Counted from the first letter of the stretch, positions 39,512-49,429 are shown. The stretch is 64,000 nt of DNA from Hippopus hippopus (GCA_946811185.2 OX328101.1:23296122-23360121); one strand, 5' to 3'. Program-made: numbers and translations. The notes: generated by a model from the sequence alone, not told the origin.

Positions 39512-39748
39512 TGTGAGCCACGCACTAGTATAAGGGGGCTTAATGCATCTCCGTAATGCATTGTACCAAACAAGACATTTCATAATAAGAGGTCCATAAA
39601 ATCCACTTTGTCTTACAACCGACTGAATCATGAGGTAAAATTATCCTTTGACATGCAGAAAATTTAAAGACAGCGAAAAGTTTCGGCCCATGTCAGCCTG
39701 CGCGGACTGCGGAGGCTGACATAAGTCGACACTTTTAGTCGATGCTCA
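39512..39748 (-). mobile_element. MITE-C copy next to a splice acceptor
   Basis: GTGAGCCACGCACTAGTATA at the left and a truncated right end at CGACACTTTTAGTCGATGC. Hairpin CAGCCTGCGCGGACTGCGGA. Its left end lies about 24 bp upstream (on the coding strand) of the gene 2 last-exon acceptor. Confidence 0.85.
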
Positions 39749-39832
39749 ATTATAAACTGCAAAGATGATTTTCTGTGTTAAATACAATACATGATGTATC
39801 TTGTGTCTATGTTTCTTAAAACAACCATCTGT

Positions 39833-40052
39833 TTAACCCTTAACCAGACAATCCCAATTTTTAACGACCGTCCAAAAAATGAAAACTTTCGAAAAAAAAA
39901 TCTTGGAAAAGAAGCTGTAACCGGCATTTTCCCCTTAAATCACATTGTTTTCTAACCTTTCAAAGCCCTCATTCAAGCTACGTTTCATTTGTCTACTGCA
40001 AATGTGGTCAATTTGAATAAGTCTAAACTTTGTCGTTTTGTAACGAGTTAAA
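39833..40052 (+). mobile_element. MITE-A copy in gene 2 intron 2
   Basis: TTTAACCCTTAACCAGACAA to TTGTCGTTTTGTAACGAGTT. Hairpin diverged (AGAAGCTGTAACCGGCATTT). Confidence 0.75.
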
Positions 40053-40109
40053 CAACCTCGAGAAAAAGGACTTTTGCAAACACACCATCACCGTGATGAA
40101 ATAAAGAGG

Positions 40110-40251
40110 ATCTAGAGACATACCAGACCAACACTGTAAATATATCATCGTGACTTTCGTAGAAATTTTTGTCAGATTTCGATTCAGTTTCAGGCAGATT
40201 CCTGCTCATACACCCCTGAACTACTAGAACAATTACCAAGGCCAGTGTCAT
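40110..40251 (-). other. Possible secreted-peptide exon (weak)
   Basis: An ATG at 40251 opens a frame starting MTLALVIVLVVQGCMSR, which looks like a signal peptide, then a hydrophilic segment (LPETESKSDKNFYES). A possible donor CTG|GTATGT lies near 40116. It sits inside gene 2 intron 2 on the same strand, and no partner exon was found. Chance is a fair alternative. Confidence 0.2.
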
Positions 40252-40435
40252 ATATTTTTTGCCAACTTGCTTGACAAAAACGGTAATACAATCCTATATG
40301 TACTGTTTTCACTTGACAGTGTGTGACAAGAGAACAACAAGTATTTTAGATACATAAATAATGCATGTTTTAATCTAATTGATTACTATAAATCTAGATA
40401 ACGGAATAAACTTTATAATCGCTAGTTATACTTAC

Positions 40436-40561
40436 CATTTTCCTCTGCCATGTCTGATAAGAGATCGCTTGAAATTGGGATGCCATGTTTTTTCCAGAAC
40501 TTTATCAGATCTTTAAAGCCTGTTTCTGCAGGGTCACCCCTGCTTGATGGAATGTCTTCAG
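40436..40561 (-). CDS. Gene 2, middle exon
   Basis: A 126-nt exon on the minus strand between the acceptor TTTTATTTTTCAG and the donor GAAAATG|GTAAGT. Two bases complete an Ala codon with the G left from the exon at 61856. Then come 41 codons and one base, which joins the next exon as Val. The peptide reads EDIPSSRGDPAET, then an amphipathic stretch FKDLIKFWKKHGIPIS that looks helical, then SSDLLSDMAEEN. Both splice sites are strong, and this is the best-supported single exon in the window. The helical segment may be a protein-interaction surface, which is inference. No family recognised. Confidence 0.7.
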
Positions 40562-40905
40562 CTGAAAAATAAAATTAATATAAAAATGAATTAATGAATT
40601 AAATAATTAATTAACAAATACACCCGAACAGGGCATACGATGACAGACAATAGGAGCGCGCATCTGACGTTGGACTAGGCACTACTTGGTCAATTTGAAA
40701 ATAAGATACATTGTTTTTTTCTCTCACTAAATAAGATTCTACCCCGCTTTTAGCTGAAATCCAGTCATTTTAAGGCAACAGCTAACTTCTTCATGTCTTT
40801 TACTTGATTTAACCAAAAGCATGCCAAACATGTGCAGTGCCTTGCCCTTAGACAATATTACCAGACTTAGCCGTTCGAGGGCGGTCGGACCAGGAATCCC
40901 ACAAC
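40562..40905. other. Start of the 21-kb gene 2 intron 1, nothing recognised
   Basis: An AATTAATTAA-type AT stretch (40590-40615), then unassigned sequence. Confidence 0.4.
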
Positions 40906-41120
40906 ACCTTTACCCTTTACTAAACAAATTCGTGTTTTAAGGACCCTGAGGAAGAAGGCTTTTATAAACATAATGAGAAAAGGAGAAAATGCTGCTAACC
41001 AGCATTTTCTCCTTTTCTTACAGTGTTTTCTTCCTTTTAAATGACGAATTTCATACTCTAAGCCATGTTCAATTTGCCGTCAATTTGGTTTCTGATAACG
41101 AAATTCTAGAAATGATTGGA
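40906..41120 (+). mobile_element. MITE-A copy, right end short
   Basis: CTTTACCCTTTACTAAACAA at the left. The hairpin GAAAATGCTGCTAACCAGCA is nearly perfect. The right end fades after GATAACGAAATTC. Confidence 0.8.
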
Positions 41121-41123
41121 TAG

Positions 41124-41202
41124 GTGTACTGGCCGCTGAGGTATAACTGAAGTAATGCTGAAAACAACGTTGAAAAACATAACAAAAAAACAAACAAGAA
41201 AG
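41124..41202 (+). mobile_element. SINE tail fragment
   Basis: TGGCCGCTGAGGTATAACTG then AATGCTGAAAACAACGTTGA and an AACAAAAAAACAAAC tail. This is the usual end of these SINEs without the head. Confidence 0.5.
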
Positions 41203-41272
41203 CATAGCATAACAGAAATAGAACAGTTCTGTCCTATTCTGAAAATGAATTTGCAAATCATCGTGACTGATT

Positions 41273-41460
41273 GACTCTTTTACCTGACGATTAGATTTCA
41301 TTCTTATCCTTTTTAAAAGCACTTGCAGACCGACAATTTAATTGTATCTTTAGCGATGGACTTTTTTCCTTTTTTTTTCGGAAACGTAGAGAAAAATCTA
41401 TGGTTAAAAAAGAAAAAGTACTGTTTTCCAGCTTTTTCTCCATTTTCCAGTTTCTCTGTT
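41273..41460 (-). mobile_element. MITE-A copy, degenerate
   Basis: TCTTTTACCTGACGATTAGA, then CACTTGCAGACCGACAATTT and a T/A-run-disrupted hairpin (TACTGTTTTCCAGCTTTTTC). Confidence 0.55.
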
Positions 41461-41469
41461 GTTGTTGTT

Positions 41470-41692
41470 GTTTTAATCACACAATCCCGAGTTTAAACGA
41501 CCCTGAACAAGAAAGCTTGTGAAAACATTGTGGGAAAAGGAGAAAATGCTGGAAACCAGCATTTTCTCCTTTTTCCACAATGTTTTCTACCCTTCCTATG
41601 ATGAATTTTAAATTTGTAGTCAAATTAATTTTGTCGTCTGCGTATGTTTATAGACAAAATTCAAATTTTTGTGGCGTGGTAAAGGTTTTAAG
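41470..41692 (+). mobile_element. MITE-A copy, good hairpin
   Basis: AATCACACAATCCCGAGTTT at the left, GTGGCGTGGTAAAGGTTTTA at the right. Palindrome AAAATGCTGGAAACCAGCAT. A terminal fragment of another A copy (GGGTCGTTAAAACTTGGGAC then TTGTAAAGGGTTAA) follows at 41693-41742. Confidence 0.85.
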
Positions 41693-41944
41693 CCTTTATC
41701 GTAAGGGTCGTTAAAACTTGGGACTATTTTGTAAAGGGTTAAAAGCCATATTTTTTAAGTTTTTCCCTACACAATGTCAGCCTTTTGTTTTATTTTCTGT
41801 CCTATTGTTTCTATTTTTCTTGGTCTGGAGAGCAGATATCACATGATGAAGTGAATTTTTACCCTTTGAGCGTTGAATAAATGAATTTTCGTTTTGTTTC
41901 GTTTAGGATAGAAAACCTTCATACATGTATTGCAATTTCAATGT

Positions 41945-42020
41945 GAAGAACATTGTAGACCCAGAATAAGACTGCCATTCTATGCAGTCTGATCTTGGCT
42001 CTAAACCGTCCGCATGATAA
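41945..42020. mobile_element. MITE-B core, decayed
   Basis: ATTGTAGACCCAGAATAAGA and TATGCAGTCTGATCTTGGCT then CTAAACCGTCCGC. Confidence 0.5.
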
Positions 42021-42233
42021 GTACAACATGAGTATATGAAAAATCCATGTTCAACCATAATTGGTTCTAATGCCATTAAAAATGCTCCCCTTCCCACCAC
42101 GGTTTCAATATTTCAAAACACGTGTATGTTTTTCTAATCTTTGTATCGAAGAATATCTCCATTTACCACAGTGTTTTGGAAAAAAAGATGTCAGCTGCGA
42201 GCCACAAGAACTCATCTCTGAACAGTCGAATGA

Positions 42234-42458
42234 GTAAACACTTTACCAGAAAGAAAAAAAAATACTGGTTTTTATCTAAAGCAGACGACAAATAATACGT
42301 CTCAAATAAAAGAATTTACTTCTGAAACGGTAGAAAACATTATGGAAAAAGAAGAAAATGCTGGTTACCAGCATTTTCTTCTTTTCCCACAATGTTTTCA
42401 AAAGGATTTCACCTCAGGGTCGTTAAAAGTCGTTATTGGATCGTAAAGGAATAAAGTA
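42234..42458 (-). mobile_element. MITE-A copy, complete
   Basis: AAACACTTTACCAGAAAGAA to GTTATTGGATCGTAAAGGAA. Palindrome AGAAAATGCTGGTTACCAGC then ATTTTCTTCTTTTCCC. Confidence 0.85.
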
Positions 42459-42767
42459 AAGAGTGGGTTGTCTTCAATTAAGACCATTTTGTGCGTCAGT
42501 TCAAAGTGTGAATGAACTTTCACAATGATTGTTTTTATTTTCATGAGGGATATTTCAAAACTAATTCATGTAAACGGTATTTTGATAAACTACCTTTCAA
42601 GTGGGAAAAAAATAGAGAATTATCGTAAATGAGCAGATAAGAAAATATTCGATTTCTCTTTTCACGCTGCCCCTTTTTATCAGTTCTACTCTTGTACTTA
42701 AAAGGTTCTTGCCTTCAATATCATAACTATAATGATCTATAGATAGATATACATAAAATAACAATGA

Positions 42768-42835
42768 CTTTGTTGTTGTTGTTGTTGTTGTTGTTGATGT
42801 TGATGATGACAATGATGATGATGATGACGACGAAT
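42768..42835. repeat. (GTT)n/(GAT)n microsatellite
   Basis: TTGTTGTTGTTGTTGTTGTT then GATGATGATGATGATGACGA. Simple repeat in gene 2 intron 1. Confidence 0.9.
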
Positions 42836-42879
42836 TATTACCTCTATGATAATGTTCAATAAAACCAATTATTACCACA

Positions 42880-43034
42880 AGTTATCGGTGTACAATTTTG
42901 CCCTGTCCTGATAATTTCTATGCGATAATCACTATCACATGTCATCTGTATAGGACAACTCTGTTCGCCGATCATTATCGTAATTATGTTGTTGTGATCT
43001 AAAATTATCCTGTTATAATCACTGCCTGACGGTT
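42880..43034. repeat. Degenerate outlying units of the 124-bp array
   Basis: GGACAACTCTGTTCGCCGAT then CATTATCGTAATTATGTTGT resembles array units at 43233 and the text at 43970-44030. The degree of relatedness is uncertain. Confidence 0.4.
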
Positions 43035-43085
43035 GTCGTCACACATAGTTTGAGCCACACTCAATGAGAGGTCTTAATGCATTTG
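43035..43085 (+). mobile_element. MITE-C left end fragment
   Basis: GTTTGAGCCACACTCAATGA then GGTCTTAATGCATTTGCAAA. Breaks off in the hairpin. Confidence 0.6.
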
Positions 43086-43232
43086 CAAAAAATATCTACT
43101 AAGGTCAGCCTGAGTTATATGCAGCGGCGGCTAAACCACGCTGTCCGAGAGTATCTTTTATCCTCATGACATTGTCGAAACATTGCTCAGCGGTGAGATA
43201 GAAAGCTTGCCGTATAGTAATAATAATCAAAT

Positions 43233-43620
43233 GTTATCAACTTGTTTACGACAGCCATGTTGAACGATCGTTATCATACGCCATCCCATGTAATAAAGCC
43301 ATGTTGTTATCATTACCATGTGATAGCACTCGTCATGGATTATCCATATTGGAGGACAGTTATCAACTTATTTACGACACCTATGACCAGCGATCGTTAT
43401 CATATGTCATCCTATGTAATATGGCCATGTTGTTATCATTACCATGTGATAGCTGTCGTCAAGGATTATCCATACAGGACAGTTATCGACTTATTTACGA
43501 CAGCCCTATTCAACGATCGTTATCATATGTCATCCCATGTAATACGGCCATGCTGTTATCGTTACAATGTTGTAGTTATCGTCGGTTATCGGTTATCGTC
43601 GGTTATCTAAATGGGACAGT
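43233..43620. repeat. Tandem array, three units of about 124 bp
   Basis: Units start GTTATCAACTTGTTTACGAC (43233), GTTATCAACTTATTTACGAC (43359) and GTTATCGACTTATTTACGAC (43482). Each contains CGATCGTTATCAT and GCCATGTTGTTATCATTACC. The array ends in a short GGTTATCGTC repeat. The long frames through it follow from the repetition. Confidence 0.85.
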
Positions 43621-43662
43621 GCTGTTCGCCGACTATTATCATATGATTTTCTTATAAAATAC

Positions 43663-43912
43663 ATGAGCTATGCTCTGTGAAAAGTGAACTTAATGCATCT
43701 GTAAAAAGTATCCCCTCATGTCAGCCTATGCAATCCGCGCAGGCTTACATTAGTCGAATCTTTTTGCCATTTGTAAATTTTCCATATGCAAAAGGGCCAT
43801 TCGAGTTTTAGACTAAATGGATTAAATTTCCATAGTAATGTGATGTCTTACTTGGTATAATGTATCACGGAGATGCATTGAACTGCCTGTTACCAGAACA
43901 TGACTCGCATGT
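43663..43912 (+). mobile_element. MITE-C copy, diverged
   Basis: ATGAGCTATGCTCTGTGAAA at the left, GAACATGACTCGCATG at the right. Hairpin CAGCCTATGCAATCCGCGCA with several mismatches. Confidence 0.75.
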
Positions 43913-44096
43913 AATGCTATTTAGTTATCCTTGCCATGTAGTAATCATCATCATATGCTGTTTATTTAGCTCAATGGTGTTCGAAAGTCATTATCATGTT
44001 TTGTCCCGTTTGAATAGTGTCCCTTGCTGATCATTGCAGTGTGTTATAAGAGGATAATTGACTGCTTGTGTGAAAAAACGAGTCCGGAGGACAAGT

Positions 44097-44175
44097 TTTT
44101 TAACCGCATCAAACCCCATTCGAGTGACAGATTTTCAATATCACACACAACAAGTTGATTATCTTATTTACTGTA
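44097..44175. repeat. Fragment of the CATCAAACCCCATT repeat
   Basis: ACCGCATCAAACCCCATTCG, AGTGACAGATTTTCAATATC and CAACAAGTTGATTATC match 34043-34110. Same orientation; family otherwise unknown. Confidence 0.6.
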
Positions 44176-44499
44176 TTCATAATTCACCCTCTTTATTCAA
44201 ATAATTATCAAGAATTGTACAATATGAGCAATATAGGAAAAAAGTAGTTCCGGCAAACATTCTAAAACTATATCGTCACTAGTGATGATACCATAATTAT
44301 CATCATTAGTCGTGTTATTCACTGTGAAATCCCAGTAATTCACTGATAGGAATATGATAATCATCATTATGTTCACTCATCATTATCCCATTTTATTTAT
44401 CACATTATGTTATCTTAATGGAATAGCACTGTCTTCGATCAATGGGATATGTTATCTAAAATGCCCTATCAAAATCCTTAAAAAAAAACCCTTATGTTC

Positions 44500-44716
44500 A
44501 TTTAACCCTTTACCACACAATGCCGACTTTTACCGACTTTATAAAACATTTCGGGAACAGGAGAAAATAGTGTTAACAGCACTTTCTCCTTTTGTCATCA
44601 TGTTTTTTACCGTATCAAAGAAAAATTGCCCCATTTGAGTCACAATGAAATCGTCGTCTGCAAATGCTCTAAATTTGGAAAAGGCTAAAATTTTGTCGTC
44701 TGGTGAAGGGTTAAAG
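44500..44716 (+). mobile_element. MITE-A copy, complete
   Basis: TTTAACCCTTTACCACACAA to TTTTGTCGTCTGGTGAAGGG then TTAA. Shortened centre AAATAGTGTTAACAGCACTT. Confidence 0.85.
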
Positions 44717-44876
44717 GTTATCTTGAAACTAATCAGCGATCATTTCCATTCGTTATTATTATAATCACGATAGTCTAGTGTCGTAACGTAATAGTTTATC
44801 TTTTTACGAGTATGTACTATCTTCGTGTTACATGTTAAAAGATTTGGACAGCTATTTCATTTGACAGGTGAATGGT

Positions 44877-45251
44877 TTTAAAGGCCAAATAGCGGCCAAA
44901 AGTAAGCAAAGGGAGTGGTAAAATGTATTTGAATTTAAGTCATACTATTTCAAAGTATGGAAATTATTATGAAGATGACAATCTGTTATTGTTCGATCCG
45001 TCTAAGTGGTATAGTCACTAGCAGGAAATTAAATTTAAAACTAGGTCAAAAGTTGCCAGGTGGCTCTATCTTTTGTTGTCTTTTTCCAGGTTTTAACATT
45101 CATTTTCCTGCCAGTGACTAATACTTGGACCGACCGTCCAATAACAGAATCTCATCTTCGCAATAATTTCCATACTTTTAAGTAGTACAACTTAAATTTA
45201 GATGCATTTGAACATCGCACTGTTTACTTTTGGCTACGAATAGGACTTTAA
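44877..45251. mobile_element. MITE-H, complete reference copy
   Basis: TTTAAAGGCCAAATAGCGGC at the left, GGCTACGAATAGGACTTTAA at the right. Long inverted symmetry includes AAGTATGGAAATTATTATGA against GCAATAATTTCCATACTTTT, and TAGTCACTAGCAGGAAA against TTTCCTGCCAGTGACTA. Confidence 0.85.
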
Positions 45252-45258
45252 GCAGCAA

Positions 45259-45259
<1 letters not shown>

Positions 45260-45302
<43 letters not shown>

Positions 45303-45338
45303 CCCCCCTCTCTCTCTCTCTCTCCCTCCCTCCCCCCC

Positions 45339-45371
<33 letters not shown>
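45260..45371. repeat. (CT)n with interspersed C runs
   Basis: About 110 bp of CTCTCTCT with CCCTCCCCCCCT interruptions. This polypyrimidine tract explains the Ser/Leu/Pro-only frame here. Confidence 0.95.
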
Positions 45372-45742
45372 ATTATAATTATGAGGTCTCTTTTATCCGG
45401 TTTTTCAAATTTTCAGGTCCCTTTCAAACCATTTATTTTGTCTGATGCTATAATGCCGTTCACAGAGTGAAAACCGAACCTCTTATTGTGACAGAATTAA
45501 AAGAATGTTATATACGAGATGAAGTTATTCAAATATGAAGTTTAAACATCTATTGACTGACAATAAAAACATACTTATCCCCATTAAAATGAACTTAAAG
45601 TGACATTAAATATGTAACAATAATACAATGTCAAATATCCAAAAATTTTAATCCACATTTTGGGCTATTCATTGCTGAGTTATTTTATGTAATTTAGCCA
45701 TTCTTTAAAACGAAATACAAACTATTGATCGATTTCAAATAC
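45372..45742. other. No gene or repeat recognised
   Basis: AT-rich intron sequence. Confidence 0.4.
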
Positions 45743-45950
45743 ATATGAGCAATACTCTGTGAAAAGGGGGCTTAATGCATCTGCGAAAAGTATCGACCAG
45801 GTCAGCCTGAGCTGACCTGGACCGAAACTTTTCGCTACTGTATGTCCAAGGACCAGTGTACCTCATGATTAAGTCGTTTGTTAAAAAAAAGTGGATATTA
45901 TGAATCCATAAGTATGTGATTGCTTGCTTTGTACCATAGATCACAGAGCT
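45743..45950 (+). mobile_element. MITE-C copy with hairpin tip deleted
   Basis: ATATGAGCAATACTCTGTGA at the left. The hairpin has collapsed to GGTCAGCCTGAGCTGACC, so the GCGCAGTCCGCGC tip is gone while the stem base is retained. Right end ACCATAGATCACAGAGCT. Confidence 0.85.
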
Positions 45951-46063
45951 GTATTTGGAAAAAGGAGAAAATACTGCTTACCAGCATTTTCTCCTTTTCC
46001 CACAATGTTTTGACATTTTTTCCTCGGTGTTGTTACAACTTGGAACTTTGTAATAAGGAGTAA
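45951..46063 (-). mobile_element. MITE-A, right part
   Basis: Begins inside the hairpin (TTTGGAAAAAGGAGAAAATA) and ends GGAACTTTGTAATAAGGAGT. Joined to the truncated MITE-C. Confidence 0.7.
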
Positions 46064-46317
46064 AGTCATTATGTCGTTGAGAGAAGATAGCTAAGGTCAA
46101 AACACCTTGAATAATTCTAATGACATTGGTATTTTGTGACGTCATCATTGGTAAATATCAACTGGAAATACGTAATTGGGTTTTGAACGCCGTATTTACA
46201 TTTTTGATGGAGCCCAGACCGTCTGACGACGAGCACCTGGTATCACAATAGCTGAACTCTGAGCGGTTCGTGCATCATTTATACTTTCGTATTTGGAATG
46301 TCGACAGAACACAATGC
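46064..46317. other. No gene or repeat recognised
   Basis: Slightly GC-richer text (CCCAGACCGTCTGACGACGA) with no splice-bounded frame. Confidence 0.35.
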
Positions 46318-46620
46318 GGTTTGTTTGGTGTTCAACGCCATTTTCAACATTATTTCAGCAATGATGGAGTTATATCGCTGCAGCAAGTGCACCTATCCAT
46401 GCTTTCCTGGAGTTTCGTATACCATTTCTTCGCACAATATTCTTCCCAGGCCACTGGCCGCTTTCCCACATAACCATCGTCGAAACAATGATCAGCGATG
46501 AAAGAAGAACAAGTCTTGTCGCAATGTCTATTATTAATCCTCGGAGAGAAAATGGTCGAGCCGGAGAATCGAACCAGCGACTTTCCGATCTCGAGTCCTG
46601 AACGTTACCGAATGGTTCGG
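46318..46620 (-). mobile_element. S3 SINE, near full length
   Basis: Tail side GGTTTGTTTGGTGTTCAACG. Body CCACTGGCCGCTTTCCCACA and CGAAACAATGATCAGCGATG. Head (minus strand) has the B-box complement GAGAATCGAACCAGCGAC. The overlapping 67-codon frames here are translations of this SINE. Confidence 0.88.
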
Positions 46621-46652
46621 CTGATGTAAAAATAAAAAAAAAACATAAATTT

Positions 46653-46866
46653 GACTAACACATTACCATACAATCCTGAGTTTAACGACCCTGAGGTGGA
46701 ATGCTTTTGAAAACATCGTTGGAAAAGGAGAAAATGCAGGTAACCTGCATTTTTTCCTTTTCCCGAAATGTTTTCTATCCTTTCAATGACAAGTTCCATT
46801 TTTCAAACTAAATTTAATTTGTCGACTGTAATGGCTGTCGGCTGTGAATTTGGACAAGTCTAAATT
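46653..46866 (+). mobile_element. MITE-A copy
   Basis: ACACATTACCATACAATCCT at the left. Palindrome AAAATGCAGGTAACCTGCAT has two compensating changes. Right end is lost after AAGTCTAAATTG. Confidence 0.85.
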
Positions 46867-46879
46867 GCAATAGGTATTA

Positions 46880-47535
46880 AATACACCAGCAATGTTGTTA
46901 ACGCAATGTCATGTCACCTGGCCACCAAAGATGGGAGCATTTTCTTCTTTTTCCACACTGGATGGAAAGCTCCTTCCAACCAGTGTGGGAAGGACCCTAT
47001 TCAGGGTCGTTAGAATAGGACCTGTGTAGTAAAGAAGTTCAAGAAGCAATGAGCGAAACAAAATTAAAAATCCACTATGTAGGCCTATGAAACACACCAG
47101 CCACTTTGCTGACGCCATTCCTTCATCACTCGACCATCAAATACGGAAGCATTTTCTCCTTTTCCGACAACGTTTTTAAACTCTTCTTCTCCAGGATCGG
47201 TAAGATACAGTTTGGAAAAAGATTCAAGAAGCAACGAGCTTCGAACGAAATTTGACTAAATCCAATAAAAAAAAGTGTGAAACACGCAAGCCACTTTGTT
47301 GATGCCATGTGGTTGACATTCGGGCCTGAAATAAGACAGTACTTTTTCCAACTACCACAATGTTTTCCAACCCCCTTCTTCAGAGTCTTTAGAATACCAG
47401 ACTGCTTGGTAAAATTCTTAGAAACATTGAATAAAACGAAATTTATTAAATTCAAAATGTATGAAAAACATCAGCCACTTTGCTGATGTCGCTCCTTTGT
47501 CACTCGACCATCAAAAATGGCAATAAAATTGAATT
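46880..47535. repeat. Three-to-four-unit tandem array incorporating MITE-A arms
   Basis: Markers ACCAGCCACTTTGCTGACGC (47096), AAGCCACTTTGTTGATGCC (47288) and TCAGCCACTTTGCTGATGTC (47471), plus a diverged start near 46885, give spacings of about 210, 191 and 183 bp. Each unit contains a MITE-A arm such as AAGCATTTTCTCCTTTTCCG, and CACTCGACCATCAAA occurs in the first and last. Confidence 0.75.
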
Positions 47536-47633
47536 AACCATGTACCAGAAAAAAATGTGCAGCAGTTTAGGCTTCATTAATTCTGATTGGCTAATATGAA
47601 ATATGGTTCTTTTTGAAAATGCAGACTGTTACA

Positions 47634-47860
47634 TCTATCCCTTTACATAATACCGACTTTTCACGACCCTGAGGAAGAAGTCTTTTGAAAACATTGTGAG
47701 AAAAGGAGAAAATGCTGGTAACCAGCATTTTCTCCTTTTCCCACAATGTTTTCTACCCTAGCAAACAAAAATCACATCATTTGAGCCACATTGATATTGT
47801 CGTCTGCAAATGCTTTCAATTTGGACAGGTCTAAAATTTTGTCGAGTGGTAAGGGGCTAT
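47634..47860 (+). mobile_element. MITE-A copy, near-perfect palindrome
   Basis: TCTATCCCTTTACATAATAC to TTTTGTCGAGTGGTAAGGGG. The stem extends GAAAACATTGTGAGAAAAGG outward from AATGCTGGTAACCAGCATT. Confidence 0.9.
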
Positions 47861-47887
47861 ATTTATGATAAAAGACGTCATCCGTCC

Positions 47888-48170
47888 TCCCTTTACCGAA
47901 CATTCCCAGCTGTAACGAACCAAGGAAATAAAGTCTTCAAACCATTGTGGCTAACTAGCATTTACTCCTTTTCCCAGAATGCCCTTTTAAAGGCAAATTT
48001 CGTCAGTTGAGCTAGTTTCGATTTCTTGTCTGTAAAAGCTTTCCATACTGAAGAGTCTGGACCAGACGAGTTTCTTTCATTTTGCAGCAGAAAATAGTTG
48101 AAAACATTGTAGCAAAAAGAGAAAATTCCCACTACGAGCAGTTTCTCCATTTGCTGCAATGTTTTATATG
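47888..48170 (+). mobile_element. MITE-A copy plus a second hairpin
   Basis: CCCTTTACCGAACATTCCCA to AAGAGTCTGGACC (left arm deleted), then at 48095 a separate decayed hairpin, GAAAACATTGTAGCAAAAAG / GCAGTTTCTCCATTTGCTGC. Confidence 0.65.
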
Positions 48171-48359
48171 TATCAATGTAGTAAGCCTTAGTTATTGTTA
48201 ATCATCTATATTTTTCGAGCAATTTTTTAAATGTCATTAATTTTGCTCTTTGTTTCTGGAGGGTATCAAACTGACTAAACACAATTTGAGAACGTTAATT
48301 ACAGACTGCAGATCAGAATTCAGTTTTGTTCTGGCAAGAATATCCAGTAAAAAGATCGA

Positions 48360-48420
48360 ACGGGGTGGATTTAAGATGGGACTGCAACTACTATGCAGTC
48401 GGATCCTAATCTAAACTGTC
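48360..48420. mobile_element. MITE-B core, decayed
   Basis: GGGTGGATTTAAGATGGGAC then TATGCAGTCGGATCCTAATC and TAAACTGTCC. Confidence 0.45.
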
Positions 48421-48457
48421 CTCAAATGCACCTGCAGTAATGCTAAGTATTAGAAAG

Positions 48458-48645
48458 GTTACAGACAAACCCGTGTTTTTTAATGACCTTACGGAAGAAG
48501 CCTTTTAAAAAGCATTGTCTGGAAAAAAGGAGAAAATGTTGCTAACAAACATTTCCTTCTTTTTCAGCAATGCTTTCTACCCTTTTATCAACATGTCTCA
48601 CTATTTGAACCACATTGTATTTGTTGTCTGCAACAGTTTTCAATC
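48458..48645 (+). mobile_element. MITE-A copy, diverged
   Basis: GACAAACCCGTGTTTTTTAA at the left. Hairpin AAAATGTTGCTAACAAACAT keeps pairing through paired changes. Right end stops at CTGCAACAGTTTTCAAT. Confidence 0.7.
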
Positions 48646-48649
48646 TAAT

Positions 48650-48862
48650 TTACCCTTATCTTATTAAATAAGTTAAAAAAAAAAAAACTTTCAAACCGAC
48701 AGAAAAAAAAAGTCGCTAATTCAGAATGTAGAAAAATGTAGAAAATATCTCCTGATCGGACAATGTAGATCCAAGATCAGACTGCACGTTCTGTGCAGTC
48801 TGATCTTGATCTACACTGTCTGCAAAAGGTAAGTGAGTCGCGCTTAGCAGCGTTAGGATTAA
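48650..48862 (-). mobile_element. MITE-B, complete
   Basis: TTACCCTTATCTTATTAAAT to GCGCTTAGCAGCGTTAGGAT. Hairpin GGACAATGTAGATCCAAGAT / GCACGTTCTGTGC / GATCTTGATCTACACTGTC. Confidence 0.88.
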
Positions 48863-49029
48863 TTTTGTCGACCGGTAAAGAGTACAACCGCTTTGATTGA
48901 GATGCTTTAAGTTCGTTAAAAAGCAATCAACTCGACATCAAATGATGAAATAAATTATGTAAAACACGTTCCTTTTATTATGTCAGCAACTATGATCTTT
49001 AAGAGTTGTACTTCCATTGGCGACATTCA

Positions 49030-49105
49030 TAACTTTTGCGGTCGGCGTAAACCAAGATTTACACGCACAGAACACGCAGTTTGATCTTAGATATACGCCG
49101 TGCGC
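49030..49105. mobile_element. MITE-B-type hairpin
   Basis: TTTTGCGGTCGGCGTAAACC and CTTAGATATACGCCGTGCGC pair around ACGCACAGAACACGC, in the GGCGTA outer-arm subtype as at 34460. Confidence 0.55.
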
Positions 49106-49429
49106 TATGTGATACTAAACTATGACCAAAATCATAATCGACTGCCATAGTGTTCTCCGGCCCAATGCTTTGAATGTTTACTCCTAAATTATCAAGTTTT
49201 AGAGGTTTTGCCTTCTTTTTTCATCTGAAGGGGATAAGCCAAATATGATAAAGTCAACAGAAATATTGTCGATTTATCGTGGTCTACCTTTAAACCCTGT
49301 CAATACTCATAAGTCAAATCTAGTTAAGGTTAAACAATACTCAGGAGCTCTACAGTTCCTTGTCCGAACACAGGAATTTCCCGATTATTCTTTAGGCTGC
49401 ACGTTGAGCGCAATTAAATGTGCTTTTGC

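Noticed and set aside
43242..43657. 122- and 118-codon overlapping frames
   Set aside because: Both follow from the 124-bp tandem units, in two frames at once, which is a sign of repetition and not of coding.
45230..45445. Ser/Leu/Pro-rich 71-codon frame
   Set aside because: It is the (CT)n tract.
46270..46501. Two 67-codon frames
   Set aside because: Translations of the S3 SINE body.
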